From: an uncultured Bacilli bacterium
GTDB taxonomy: Bacteria > Bacillota_I > Bacilli_A > RFN20 > CAG-826
Direction: 5' to 3'
DNA length: 9,975 nt
Assembly: GCA_934162685.1 (NCBI GenBank)
Contig: CAKPJO010000051.1
Coordinates: 1 to 9,975, forward strand
The first letter of the stretch is position 1. Each line of letters starts with the position of its first letter. Below the pieces are notes generated by a model. The model was not told the origin of the DNA and made no database searches. It saw only the letters and a program-made list of their open reading frames with translations. Of this stretch, positions 1 to 7,387 are shown piece after piece. The position numbers and the translations under genes are program-made.

Positions 1-216
1 GATTTAGTTAAAGGCAAAACTATTGAAGAAGCAGAAAAAATAATTGATAACTACAAGAAGATGATTTCTGAAGATAAGTTTGATGAAGAACTTTTAGATG
101 AAGCAATAGTGTTTATGAACACTAGCAAACAAGCTAGTCGTATTAAATGTGCGACAATTGGCTGGAATGGTTTAAATGAATTATTAGAAGAAAGTAAAGG
201 TGAGAAACATGAATAA
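1..216 (+). CDS. sufU: SufU Fe-S cluster assembly protein, C-terminal part (5' truncated by window edge)
   Basis: Frame 1 is open from the first base to the TAA at 214-216 and gives the last 71 residues of a protein. The segment RIKCATIGWNGL (about residues 47-58 of the visible part) matches the conserved C-terminal motif of SufU, whose cysteine is one of the zinc/Fe-S ligands; here it is Cys50 of the fragment. In the family, SufU accepts sulfur from the cysteine desulfurase SufS and passes it to the SufBCD scaffold in the cytoplasm. The gene overlaps the sufB start by 8 bases, as expected for a sufCDSUB-type operon. The N-terminal ligands lie outside the window, so their integrity cannot be judged. 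Confidence 0.88.
   Translation, partial: DLVKGKTIEEAEKIIDNYKKMISEDKFDEELLDEAIVFMNTSKQASRIKCATIGWNGLNELLEESKGEKHE
196..204 (+). promoter_or_regulatory. Ribosome binding site of sufB
   Basis: AAAGGTGAG lies inside the end of sufU, six bases (counted from the GGTG core) before ATG 209. A GTG at 200 would also open the frame but falls within this Shine-Dalgarno itself, so ATG 209 is the better start. The same AAAGGTGA string precedes spmB, and AAAGGTG precedes the carboxypeptidase gene at 7484, so it looks like the usual strong site of this genome. Confidence 0.8.
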
Positions 217-1606
217 AAATGAATTACCTACTGATGATTATAAGTATGGATTTAAAAATGAAGATGTTTCTATTGCTAATACTGGCAAAGGTTTAAATGA
301 AGATGTTATTAGAGAAATCTCTAAATTAAAAAACGAGCCAGAATGGATGTTAGAATTCCGTTTAAAAGCATACAAATTATTTAAGCAATTACCACTTCCT
401 TCTTTTGGACCAGACTTATCAAATTTAGACTTTGATTCTTTTACATACTTTATTCGTCCTTCTGAAAAAGTAGAAAATAGTTGGGAAAAAGTACCTGAAA
501 AAATCAAAGAAACTTTTGATAAATTAGGAATTCCTGAAGCTGAACAAAAATATTTAGCTGGTGTTTCGACCCAATATGAATCTGAAGTTGTTTATCACAA
601 TATGCTTAAAGAAGTTCAAGATAAAGGTGTTATTTTTCTTGATACTGACTCAGCTTTAAAAGCTTGCCCAGAATTATTTAAAAAATATTTTAATAGTGTT
701 GTTCCAGTGGGAGATAATAAATTCTCTGCACTTAATGGAGCGGTGTGGTCAGGAGGATCATTTATATATGTTCCTAAAGGCGTACATCTAGAAAAACCAC
801 TTCAATCATATTTTAGAATTAATAATGAAAAATCCGGACAATTTGAACGTACTTTGATTATTGTTGATGAAGGCGCTGATGTGCATTATGTTGAAGGATG
901 TACCGCTCCAACATATTCAAAAGAATCTTTACATGCTGCAGTGGTAGAAATTATTATTTTAAAAGGCGGAAAATGCCGTTATTCAACAGTGCAAAACTGG
1001 TCTAATAATATTGTCAATTTAGTTACAAAACGCGCTCTAGTTATGGAAAATGCTCAAATGGAATGGATTGATGGTAATATTGGTAGCCAAGTGAATATGA
1101 AGTATCCTGCTTGTATTTTAGCGGGAAGAGGAGCAAAAGGCACATGCATTTCAGTTGCAGTTGCTTCTCATAATCAATATCAAGATGCTGGCGCAAGAAT
1201 GATTCATTTAGCACCAGATACAGTATCCACTATTATTTCAAAATCAATTGTTAGAAATGGCGGGGTTGCCAATTATCGTGGCACTGTTCGTCATACTAGA
1301 AATGCTATAAATTGTCGAAGCCACGTCGAATGTGACACATTAATACTTGATAATATTTCACGAAGTGATACAATTCCTACGAATGAAGTCATGAATGACG
1401 AATCATTTATTGAACATGAAGCTACAGTTTCTAAGATTAGTGAAGATCAATTATTCTATTTAATGTCACGTGGAATATCAGAAAAAGATGCCACTCAAAT
1501 GATTATTATGGGATTTATTGAACCTTTCTCAAGAGAACTTCCTATGGAATATGCTGTAGAACTTAATCAATTAATTAAAATGGATATGGAAGGAAGCGTA
1601 GGATAG
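209..1606 (+). CDS. sufB: Fe-S cluster scaffold protein SufB
   Basis: This encodes 465 residues, about the usual length for Bacillota SufB. SufB is the central subunit of the cytoplasmic SufBC2D complex, where Fe-S clusters are built from sulfur delivered by SufS/SufU. Family segments are recognisable in order: the YLAGVSTQYESEVVYHN region (about residues 115-131), the beta-helix core with VEGCTAPTYS near residue 231, and the C-terminal part with NCRSHVECDTLILD (Cys at about 375, in the position of the conserved assembly cysteine), followed by HEATVSKISEDQLFYLMSRG and MGFIEPFSRELPMEY. The start at ATG 209 is favoured over an in-frame GTG at 200 because the Shine-Dalgarno lies between them. 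The TAG stop shares one base with the GTG start of mnmG, which suggests translational coupling. No defects were seen. Confidence 0.96.
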   Translation: MNKNELPTDDYKYGFKNEDVSIANTGKGLNEDVIREISKLKNEPEWMLEFRLKAYKLFKQLPLPSFGPDLSNLDFDSFTYFIRPSEKVENSWEKVPEKIKETFDKLGIPEAEQKYLAGVSTQYESEVVYHNMLKEVQDKGVIFLDTDSALKACPELFKKYFNSVVPVGDNKFSALNGAVWSGGSFIYVPKGVHLEKPLQSYFRINNEKSGQFERTLIIVDEGADVHYVEGCTAPTYSKESLHAAVVEIIILKGGKCRYSTVQNWSNNIVNLVTKRALVMENAQMEWIDGNIGSQVNMKYPACILAGRGAKGTCISVAVASHNQYQDAGARMIHLAPDTVSTIISKSIVRNGGVANYRGTVRHTRNAINCRSHVECDTLILDNISRSDTIPTNEVMNDESFIEHEATVSKISEDQLFYLMSRGISEKDATQMIIMGFIEPFSRELPMEYAVELNQLIKMDMEGSVG

Positions 1607-3480
1607 TGAAGTACGATTATGACATCATTGTTGTTGGCGGTGGTCACGCTGGCATGGAAGCAAGTTTAGCTAGTGCTCATATGGGCGCTAGTACTTTGCT
1701 ATTGACTTTAAATATTAAAATGATGTCGAATATGCCATGTAATCCATCGATTGGTGGTTCGGCAAAAGGTATTGTAGTACGTGAGATAGATGCTTTAGGC
1801 GGAATGATGTCTAAAGGTGCTGACCATGAATATTTACAAATGAAAATGCTTAATACTGGTAAAGGTCCAGGTGTTCAATGTTTAAGAGCACAAGAAGATA
1901 AAAAATCTTATCCACGCTATATGCAAAATATTGCTTTAAATACAAAGGATTTAACAGTTAGAGAAGGAATGGTAACTGCCTTACTTCATGACGATGAGAA
2001 AGTATTTGGAGTAATTGTTAATAATGAAGAAAAAATATATGCAAAAGCTGTTATTTTAACAACAGGAACATATATGGAATCATGTATTTTAAGAGGCCAT
2101 CATAAAGAAAGTGCTGGCCCAGATGGGGAAAAACCTTCTTTGGGTTTATCTCCATATTTATCCTCAATGGGTATTAAATTATTAAGACTTAAAACTGGTA
2201 CTCCTCCACGTATTCAAAAGGATTCTATTGATTATTCGGTTATGGAACCACAATATGGTACGGAAGGTAATTTAGGATTTTCTTATGAAACAAAAGTATT
2301 TAAACCATTAAAAGATCAAGCTTTATGTTGGTTAATATATACAACGCCAGAGACACATCAGATTATTCGTGATAATTTAAAAGAATCAGCAATGTATAGC
2401 GGACTTGTTCGTGGTATTGGACCAAGATATTGCCCAAGTATTGAAGATAAAATTGTACGTTTTGCCGATAAGTCACGTCACCAATTATTCTTAGAGCCTG
2501 AATCTCTAGAAATGGACTCAATTTATTTACAAGGTTTTTCTACATCAATGCCAATTGATGTACAAGAAAAAATGATTCGTTCATTACCTGGATTAAAAGA
2601 TTGTAAGATTTTAAAATATGCTTACGCTATTGAATATGATGCAATTGAGCCACTTCAATTCGATGCGACTTTGCAAGTAAAAAGATGGCCAGGTCTATAT
2701 TGTGGTGGACAAATTGTTGGAACATCAGGTTATGAGGAAGCAGCAGGTCTTGGTTTAATGGCGGGTATTAACGCTACATTAAAAATTCAAGGCAAATCTC
2801 CACTAATTTTAAGAAGAGATGAAGCTTATATTGGTGTAATGATTGATGATTTAGTAACTAAAGGCACTAATGAACCATATCGTTTACTTTCTTCTCGTGC
2901 AGAATATCGCTTATTAATGCGTCATGATAATGCTGATTTGCGCTTAACTAAATATGGTTATCAAGTAGGTTTAATAAGTGAAGAAAGATATCAAGAATTT
3001 TTACATAAATCCGAAGAAATTAATAAAGCAGTTAATTATTTATCTACGCATTATATTGGTATAAAAAGTCCACTTCAATCTTATTTAAAAGAACTAGGAT
3101 TTGATGATTTGTTAGGCGGTATATCTTTAATTGATGTGTTACGTAGACCAGGAGTAGAATTTAATAAAATGCGCGAATATATTCCGGAATTAAATCAATT
3201 TGATTTATCAGAAATTGGCGTTTCACAATTAGAAATAATGGTAAAATATGAAGGATATATCGAAAAGCAAAAAAAAGAAGCGCAAAAACTAGCTAAATTA
3301 GAAGAAATGAAATTGCCTACGGATATTGATTATTTACATATGGATGGTTTAGCATTAGAAGCGCGTCAAAAACTAGACAAAGTTAAACCAATATCTATTG
3401 GTCAAGCAAGCCGTATTAGTGGAGTTAATCCTGCCGATATATCCATGCTTATTTTGCATTTAAAAAAGGAACATAAGTAA
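1606..3480 (+). CDS. mnmG: tRNA uridine-5-carboxymethylaminomethyl modification enzyme MnmG (GidA)
   Basis: This is a 624-residue FAD-dependent protein of normal family length. With MnmE it installs the (carboxymethyl)aminomethyl group on wobble U34 of several tRNAs. Visible hallmarks: the dinucleotide-binding motif VGGGHAGMEAS at 10-20; PCNPSIGGSAKG with conserved Cys45; KMLNTGKGPGVQCLRAQEDK near 80-99; GTPPRI at 198-203; RYCPSIEDKIVRF with Cys276, equivalent to the second conserved cysteine of the family; GTSGYEEAAGLGLMAGINA at 372-390; and TNEPYRLLSSRAEYRLLMRH at 421-440. The start is GTG, overlapping the sufB stop by one base, with GGAAGG at 1588-1593 as the ribosome site. Its usual upstream partner mnmE is not adjacent and would have to lie elsewhere. 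rsmG follows after one base. Confidence 0.97.
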   Translation: MKYDYDIIVVGGGHAGMEASLASAHMGASTLLLTLNIKMMSNMPCNPSIGGSAKGIVVREIDALGGMMSKGADHEYLQMKMLNTGKGPGVQCLRAQEDKKSYPRYMQNIALNTKDLTVREGMVTALLHDDEKVFGVIVNNEEKIYAKAVILTTGTYMESCILRGHHKESAGPDGEKPSLGLSPYLSSMGIKLLRLKTGTPPRIQKDSIDYSVMEPQYGTEGNLGFSYETKVFKPLKDQALCWLIYTTPETHQIIRDNLKESAMYSGLVRGIGPRYCPSIEDKIVRFADKSRHQLFLEPESLEMDSIYLQGFSTSMPIDVQEKMIRSLPGLKDCKILKYAYAIEYDAIEPLQFDATLQVKRWPGLYCGGQIVGTSGYEEAAGLGLMAGINATLKIQGKSPLILRRDEAYIGVMIDDLVTKGTNEPYRLLSSRAEYRLLMRHDNADLRLTKYGYQVGLISEERYQEFLHKSEEINKAVNYLSTHYIGIKSPLQSYLKELGFDDLLGGISLIDVLRRPGVEFNKMREYIPELNQFDLSEIGVSQLEIMVKYEGYIEKQKKEAQKLAKLEEMKLPTDIDYLHMDGLALEARQKLDKVKPISIGQASRISGVNPADISMLILHLKKEHK

Positions 3481-3481
3481 T

Positions 3482-4186
3482 ATGGATTTTGTGACATTTA
3501 AAGCAAAATTGCTAGAAAATAATATTATTTTAAGTGATGAACAAATTGAAAGTTACAAAACTTATTCTAAACTATTACAAGAATGGAATAAAGTAATGGA
3601 TTTAACCGCGATTGATGAAGAAGAACAAATTATAGAAAAACATTTTTATGATTCTTTAATATCCGCTAAATACTTTAAATATGAAAACCAAACATTACTA
3701 GATATTGGTAGTGGAGCGGGATTTCCAGGCTTAGTTTTAGCAATTGCATTTCCTAACTTAAACATTACATTATTAGAGCCTACTTTAAAAAGATGTAATT
3801 TTTTAAATGCGGTTATAAACAAACTAGGATTAAAAAATGTTAATGTTATTAATGATAGAGCGGAAAATTTTATAAGTGCAAAGCGTGAAGCATATGATTT
3901 AGTTACATCGCGCGCTGTATCACGTTTAAATATGCTATTAGAGTTATCTATTCCATTTTTACGTGTTAATGGTTATATGATTGCTTTAAAAGGAAAAAAT
4001 GCTGAGTTAGAACTAAATGAGGCTAAAAATGCATTAGATTTATTAAACACGAAATTATTAAATAAGTTTGACTTGAAATTACCAAGTGAAGAAGAAAATC
4101 GTAGTATTTTAATTTTACAAAAAAAATCAATTACAAATACTAAGTATCCAAGAAATTATGGTACAATAAAAAAGAAACCATTGTAG
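3482..4186 (+). CDS. rsmG: 16S rRNA (guanine-N7)-methyltransferase RsmG (GidB)
   Basis: This is a 234-residue SAM-dependent methyltransferase that in the family methylates G527 (E. coli numbering) of 16S rRNA in the 530 loop. The SAM-binding motif I, LLDIGSGAGFPGLVLAI, is at 72-88. It is followed by the post-I acidic strand ending LLEP and then TLKRCNFL at 97-108, then SRAVSRLNMLLEL near 143-155, and the characteristic basic tail KYPRNYGTIKKKPL at 221-234. The start ATG is one base after the mnmG stop, with AAAGGA at 3465-3470 inside mnmG as ribosome site. Length and all motifs are typical and nothing is broken. The mnmG-rsmG pair is the conserved origin-proximal arrangement. Confidence 0.96.
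   Translation: MDFVTFKAKLLENNIILSDEQIESYKTYSKLLQEWNKVMDLTAIDEEEQIIEKHFYDSLISAKYFKYENQTLLDIGSGAGFPGLVLAIAFPNLNITLLEPTLKRCNFLNAVINKLGLKNVNVINDRAENFISAKREAYDLVTSRAVSRLNMLLELSIPFLRVNGYMIALKGKNAELELNEAKNALDLLNTKLLNKFDLKLPSEEENRSILILQKKSITNTKYPRNYGTIKKKPL
4159..4167 (+). promoter_or_regulatory. Candidate extended -10 promoter for parAB
   Basis: TGGTACAAT at the end of rsmG fits an extended -10 element (TG-N-TATAAT, with one mismatch in the hexamer). A transcript from it would begin near 4174 and give a leader of about 50 bases before the parA ATG. No good -35 hexamer lies 16-18 bases upstream, so the call rests on the extended -10 alone, in AT-rich sequence. parAB may equally be read through from upstream. 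Confidence 0.35.
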
Positions 4187-4224
4187 TTGCTATACTTAGC
4201 TACATTGTTATCAGGAGACTAATT

Positions 4225-4995
4225 ATGACGAAAATTATTGCTATTGCAAATCAAAAAGGTGGAGTTGGTAAGACAACTACTGCAATATCTTTATCAGCGG
4301 CGCTTGCTTCATTTAATCGCCGTGTTTTATTGTTAGATATGGATCCACAAGGCAATTCGTCACGTGGTTTTAGTATTGATATTACTTTAATTAATAAAAG
4401 CATGTATGATGTATTAGTTAAAGACGTTGATATTAATAAAGTTATTCGCAAAACTATAACAAAAAATGTTGATATTTTACCAGCTAATTTAAAATTAGCT
4501 TCTACAGATGCAGAAGTGACAAATAAAGTGGCAAATCCTTTGTTTTTACTTAAAAATGCTATTTCTAAAATACATAAAACATACGATTATATCATTATCG
4601 ATTGCCCGCCTTCATTAGGTTTACTAAACATTAATTCTCTTGTTGCGGCGGATAGTGTTATTATTCCTGTTCAATGCGAATACTTTGCCATGGAAGCAGT
4701 AGCCCAAATACTTTCTTCTATTTCTCAAATTCAAGCATCATATAATCAAAACTTATCTATAGAAGGATTTTTAATGACAATGTATGATCCAAGAGCTAGA
4801 CTGTGCGTTGAAGTATCAACACAAGTACGTGGATTATTTAAAGAAAATACTTTTTTAACGCAAATTCCACGTAATATTTCATTACCGGAAAGTTCTGCTC
4901 GTGGATTACCTATAACTATGTACCGTCCTACTTCAGCTGGTAGTGTGGCATATTTAAATTTAGCTAAGGAAATTTTAGAACATGAGCAACAATGA
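4225..4995 (+). CDS. parA: Chromosome partitioning ATPase ParA (Soj-like)
   Basis: This encodes 256 residues of the ParA/MinD ATPase superfamily. Such proteins bind DNA non-specifically as ATP sandwich dimers and act with ParB-parS complexes in origin segregation; in Bacillota they also influence DnaA. The deviant Walker A motif KGGVGKTT is at 11-18 with signature Lys11. Walker A' LLLDMDPQGN is at 35-44, and the Walker B strand DYIIIDCPPSLGLL is at 121-134. The near-terminal SSARGLPITMYRPTSAGSVAY matches the usual Soj C-terminal region. There is no N-terminal DNA-binding extension, so it is the small chromosomal type. A strong AGGAGA ribosome site at 4213-4218 precedes the ATG. The end overlaps parB by 14 bases in another frame, which fits coupled synthesis. 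Confidence 0.95.
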   Translation: MTKIIAIANQKGGVGKTTTAISLSAALASFNRRVLLLDMDPQGNSSRGFSIDITLINKSMYDVLVKDVDINKVIRKTITKNVDILPANLKLASTDAEVTNKVANPLFLLKNAISKIHKTYDYIIIDCPPSLGLLNINSLVAADSVIIPVQCEYFAMEAVAQILSSISQIQASYNQNLSIEGFLMTMYDPRARLCVEVSTQVRGLFKENTFLTQIPRNISLPESSARGLPITMYRPTSAGSVAYLNLAKEILEHEQQ

Positions 4996-5809
4996 TAATC
5001 AAATCTTAAAAAGTAATTTATCAACATTATTAAAGCGATTTGCTAATACAAGTGTTATCGATAAATTTGCTGATACCTTGCAAAGCAATAATGTTTTTAC
5101 TATTGAAGTAGAAAAAATTTCTAATAATAGATATTTAAAAAATGTTGAAGTTGATGAAAAAGCGATAACTAGTGTAATTAAAGATATAAAATACCATGGT
5201 ATTATTAACCCTATTTTAGTTCGCACAGTAGCGGAAAGTAAATATGAACTTATTACAGGTAGAACAAGATTAATATGTGCTAAAAGATTAAAATTAAAAA
5301 ACGTTCCATGTATGATACAAAATTTTTCGGATGAAGATATGTTATTATACATGCTTTTTTCTTATAAAATGGATAAAACTAAATCAGTTGTGGAGATGGC
5401 TAATATTTGTAATGTTCTTTGTAAAAAATTTCATTATACTCAAGCCACAATCGCAGATTTATTAGATATTTCACGTGCTCAAGTAACTAATTTAATACGT
5501 ATCTTAAACTTGCCAAAAAAACTTCAAAGAGATGTTGGCAAAGGTAGATTAACATATGGTCACGCTCGTGCAATTGCGGTTCTTAATGAAGAACAAATGC
5601 TAGAAGTTGCTAGTATGATTTATGAGAAAAAATTATCTGTACGTGATACAGAATATTTAGTAAATGAAATGCGTAGTCATCATAAATATGAAGATATTTT
5701 AACTAATTTTAAAAAAAGAAATAATCTAGAAGCTAAAATTAATGGTAAACAATTAATACTAAGTTTTAAATCTAAAAAAGATTTAACAAGATTTATCATC
5801 AAAAAATAA
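4982..5809 (+). CDS. parB: ParB/Spo0J-family partition protein with divergent CTP-binding motifs
   Basis: This encodes 275 residues in the parB position after parA, with AAGGAA at 4966-4971 as ribosome site. The overall ParB plan is recognisable. The N-terminal domain runs from about 38 to 125 (HGIINPILVR at 72-81, VPCMI at 108-112). A helix-turn-helix, YTQATIADLLDISRAQVTNL, spans 152-171 and is followed by IRILNLP and GHARA (193-197). A short lysine-rich linker precedes a C-terminal strand-helix, INGKQLILSFKSKKDLTRFI (253-272), resembling the Spo0J dimerisation domain. Three motifs expected to hold CTP are altered: NPYQPR reads NRYLKN (48-53), GERRxR reads GRTRLI (93-98), and ENLQR reads FSYKM (126-130). 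The N-terminal LGRGLxALF ParA-contact motif is also not evident. parS binding is therefore likely kept, but CTP-gated clamping is doubtful. It could instead be a Noc-like relative, but its place directly after parA argues for ParB. Confidence 0.88.
   Translation: MSNNDNQILKSNLSTLLKRFANTSVIDKFADTLQSNNVFTIEVEKISNNRYLKNVEVDEKAITSVIKDIKYHGIINPILVRTVAESKYELITGRTRLICAKRLKLKNVPCMIQNFSDEDMLLYMLFSYKMDKTKSVVEMANICNVLCKKFHYTQATIADLLDISRAQVTNLIRILNLPKKLQRDVGKGRLTYGHARAIAVLNEEQMLEVASMIYEKKLSVRDTEYLVNEMRSHHKYEDILTNFKKRNNLEAKINGKQLILSFKSKKDLTRFIIKK
5467..5482 (+). promoter_or_regulatory. parS-like sequence inside parB (weak)
   Basis: TATTTCACGTGCTCAA matches the canonical parS palindrome TGTTTCACGTGAAACA at 11 of 16 positions by eye, with the left arm and the central CACGTG intact and the right arm lost. 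B. subtilis also carries a parS within spo0J, which is the main reason to record it. The right-arm mismatches make it a poor site for a canonical ParB, and the bases are also constrained by coding for the helix-turn-helix. Confidence 0.25.
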
Positions 5810-5817
5810 ATAAATTT

Positions 5818-5835
5818 ATATGCAAATATGCAAAT
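5818..5835. repeat. Short tandem repeat in the parB/protease convergent gap
   Basis: ATATGCAAATATGCAAAT is an 8-base unit (ATATGCAA) repeated a little over two times, in the 39-base gap between the parB stop and the convergent protease gene's stop. It directly abuts a parS half-site string TGTTTCAC (5835-5842). The adjacent ATAAATTTAT (5810-5819) is an all-AT palindrome. None of this forms a GC-rich hairpin with a T-run, so no intrinsic terminator is called for either gene. Confidence 0.5.
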
Positions 5836-5848
5836 GTTTCACCAAATA

Positions 5849-7384
5849 TTATTTAGTAGTAAATTTTATTGTGGCTTCTTCGCCATTAATTGACATTATT
5901 TCGGCAAATATTTTCATTTTAGTATTATCATTAAAGTAAGCATCAGTTTGATAAGAATATTCATGCTCAGTATAGTAGGTTTTAGTAGATGATCCAGCAT
6001 GCCATAAAGTAGAATTATACTCTAAATGCCCATTTCCAATTGTGTTATTATGACCTTCGTCTAATAAATGTAAATAGTAATATTTAAGTGCTTCGGCTTC
6101 AGGTAAGTTACTCCATGTGATAGGTGAATTACTAGCACCTATTGCGGTGCCTTGACTTAAAAATTTTGTATATCCATCATTAGTGGTAGTAATATTTCCA
6201 TACCAATCAATAGTTTTTTTAGGGTTTTTTACTAATCTAGCATCCACATGATATAGTCTTATACCAGAATCAGAATACATTTTATCTCGACCAGTATAAC
6301 TATATTGAGCGTCTTGGGCGTTTAAATTTGTTGGAGTGTAATATTCCATAATTAAATATTCGTCAAAAAGACTATTTATATTCGAACCGGGATTTTTAAA
6401 AAGAATTGCATCTGGATATTTGCTCGATGTACGTATTTTAATTGTACAACTACCTTCAACAATATAAGGCTTTATCCAACCTAACGCTAATTTAGAGTAG
6501 ATATTATGATCGCCAACATTATAGGATTGCATATCTAATTCTCCAGCGGCATTCCAACTATAATCATAGTTATAATAATCTTCTAATCCTAATAAATGTC
6601 CGGTTTCATGAATATATGTATGAGCGTCTAATCCATCAGGATAATAACTATATTTTGTATCATTCATAAAATCATAACTTACCCACATGTGAGTATTGAT
6701 ATTTGGTTTATTTTTATTGGCTTTGAAATTAGTATTATAATCAACCCAAGCCCAATAGGCGTCTTGATTGTATTTGTGTGAATAACAAAAGACAATACTA
6801 TCAACAAAGCCATCATTGTCTTGATCGAATTTTTGTAAGTATTCACTATCAATATTATCATAAAATTGTTTAGCAATTTCATAAGTAGGGTTAACTAAAT
6901 TTTTTCTATATGATTTAGCAAAAGTATATATAGAGTAGCTATTAACTTTTAATGGATTACAATATACTTCACCCATTAAGTTTAGTTGTTCATAACTAGA
7001 TTTATAGAAAAAACTATGAACTGATTCCCAGTTTGTACCTTCTCCATTCTCACTAAAAAATACTGTATAAAGATTTTCGAGCATTTTTTGTGTCCATACT
7101 GGTCCGTCTTTTAATTGAACAGGAACAACAAGTATTTTTTGATTGCCAGTTGATTTTAATGAAATCCAATCATTTAGATTATCAACATCTTTAATAGTAT
7201 ATTTAAATGAGTTTGCTTTTTTATAAGATTTATCAGGATTTACTACATCAGTTGTATCTTGATTTTCTTTTGCAACCTCATTTTGAGGCTTATTAACATC
7301 AACATAAGTGTGTCCTTTATTACAAGATGTTAATAGACATAACAACAAAGGAAATATTAAATGTATAATTGAGTTCTTTTTCAT
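5849..7384 (-). CDS. Secreted M6-type zinc metalloprotease lipoprotein
   Basis: This encodes 511 residues from ATG 7384. It begins with a lipoprotein signal peptide (MKKNSIIHLIFPLLLCLLTSC) with lipobox LTSC and lipidation at Cys21, so the mature protein should be anchored to the outer face of the membrane. A polar linker (about 22-60) leads into the catalytic part. FFYKSSYEQLNLMGEV (125-140) resembles the segment preceding the active site in M6 (immune inhibitor A-like) peptidases. HETGHLLGLED (259-269) is the zinc motif HExxHxxGxxD with Glu260 as catalytic base. DMQSYNVGDHNIYSKLALGW (284-303) is the following Met-containing turn and GDHN/LGW signature. DQDNDGFVD (187-195) looks like a calcium-binding loop. 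The C-terminal ~200 residues are beta-rich with no domain I recognise. An in-frame ATG at 7399 lies almost on the predicted transcript start and is rejected. The substrate is unknown. Confidence 0.88.
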   Translation of the reverse strand: MKKNSIIHLIFPLLLCLLTSCNKGHTYVDVNKPQNEVAKENQDTTDVVNPDKSYKKANSFKYTIKDVDNLNDWISLKSTGNQKILVVPVQLKDGPVWTQKMLENLYTVFFSENGEGTNWESVHSFFYKSSYEQLNLMGEVYCNPLKVNSYSIYTFAKSYRKNLVNPTYEIAKQFYDNIDSEYLQKFDQDNDGFVDSIVFCYSHKYNQDAYWAWVDYNTNFKANKNKPNINTHMWVSYDFMNDTKYSYYPDGLDAHTYIHETGHLLGLEDYYNYDYSWNAAGELDMQSYNVGDHNIYSKLALGWIKPYIVEGSCTIKIRTSSKYPDAILFKNPGSNINSLFDEYLIMEYYTPTNLNAQDAQYSYTGRDKMYSDSGIRLYHVDARLVKNPKKTIDWYGNITTTNDGYTKFLSQGTAIGASNSPITWSNLPEAEALKYYYLHLLDEGHNNTIGNGHLEYNSTLWHAGSSTKTYYTEHEYSYQTDAYFNDNTKMKIFAEIMSINGEEATIKFTTK

Positions 7385-7387
7385 TTT

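Noticed and set aside
238..507. Minus-strand open frame of 89 codons inside sufB
   Set aside because: It lies wholly antisense to a clear sufB, has no ribosome site and resembles no family; it is a frame shadow.
1909..1917. Single DnaA-box-like strings (TTATCCACG here, TTTTCCACA near 7527, and a minus-strand TTATCCACT near 7857)
   Set aside because: They are isolated one-mismatch matches within coding sequence, with no cluster and no AT-rich unwinding element between genes, so no origin is called although the locus type is origin-proximal.
4162..4185. TACAAT...ATTGTA hairpin at the end of rsmG as a terminator
   Set aside because: It has a six-pair AT-rich stem with a 12-base loop and no T-tract; it lies inside the rsmG coding region and overlaps the candidate parAB -10.
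4746..5352. Minus-strand open frames antisense to the end of parA and the start of parB (also 4251-4451 and, antisense relative to the protease numbering, 6679-6882)
   Set aside because: They overlap strongly supported genes, have low-complexity composition from AT-rich complement and no ribosome sites. The 6679-6882 frame is in the same strand as the protease but another frame.
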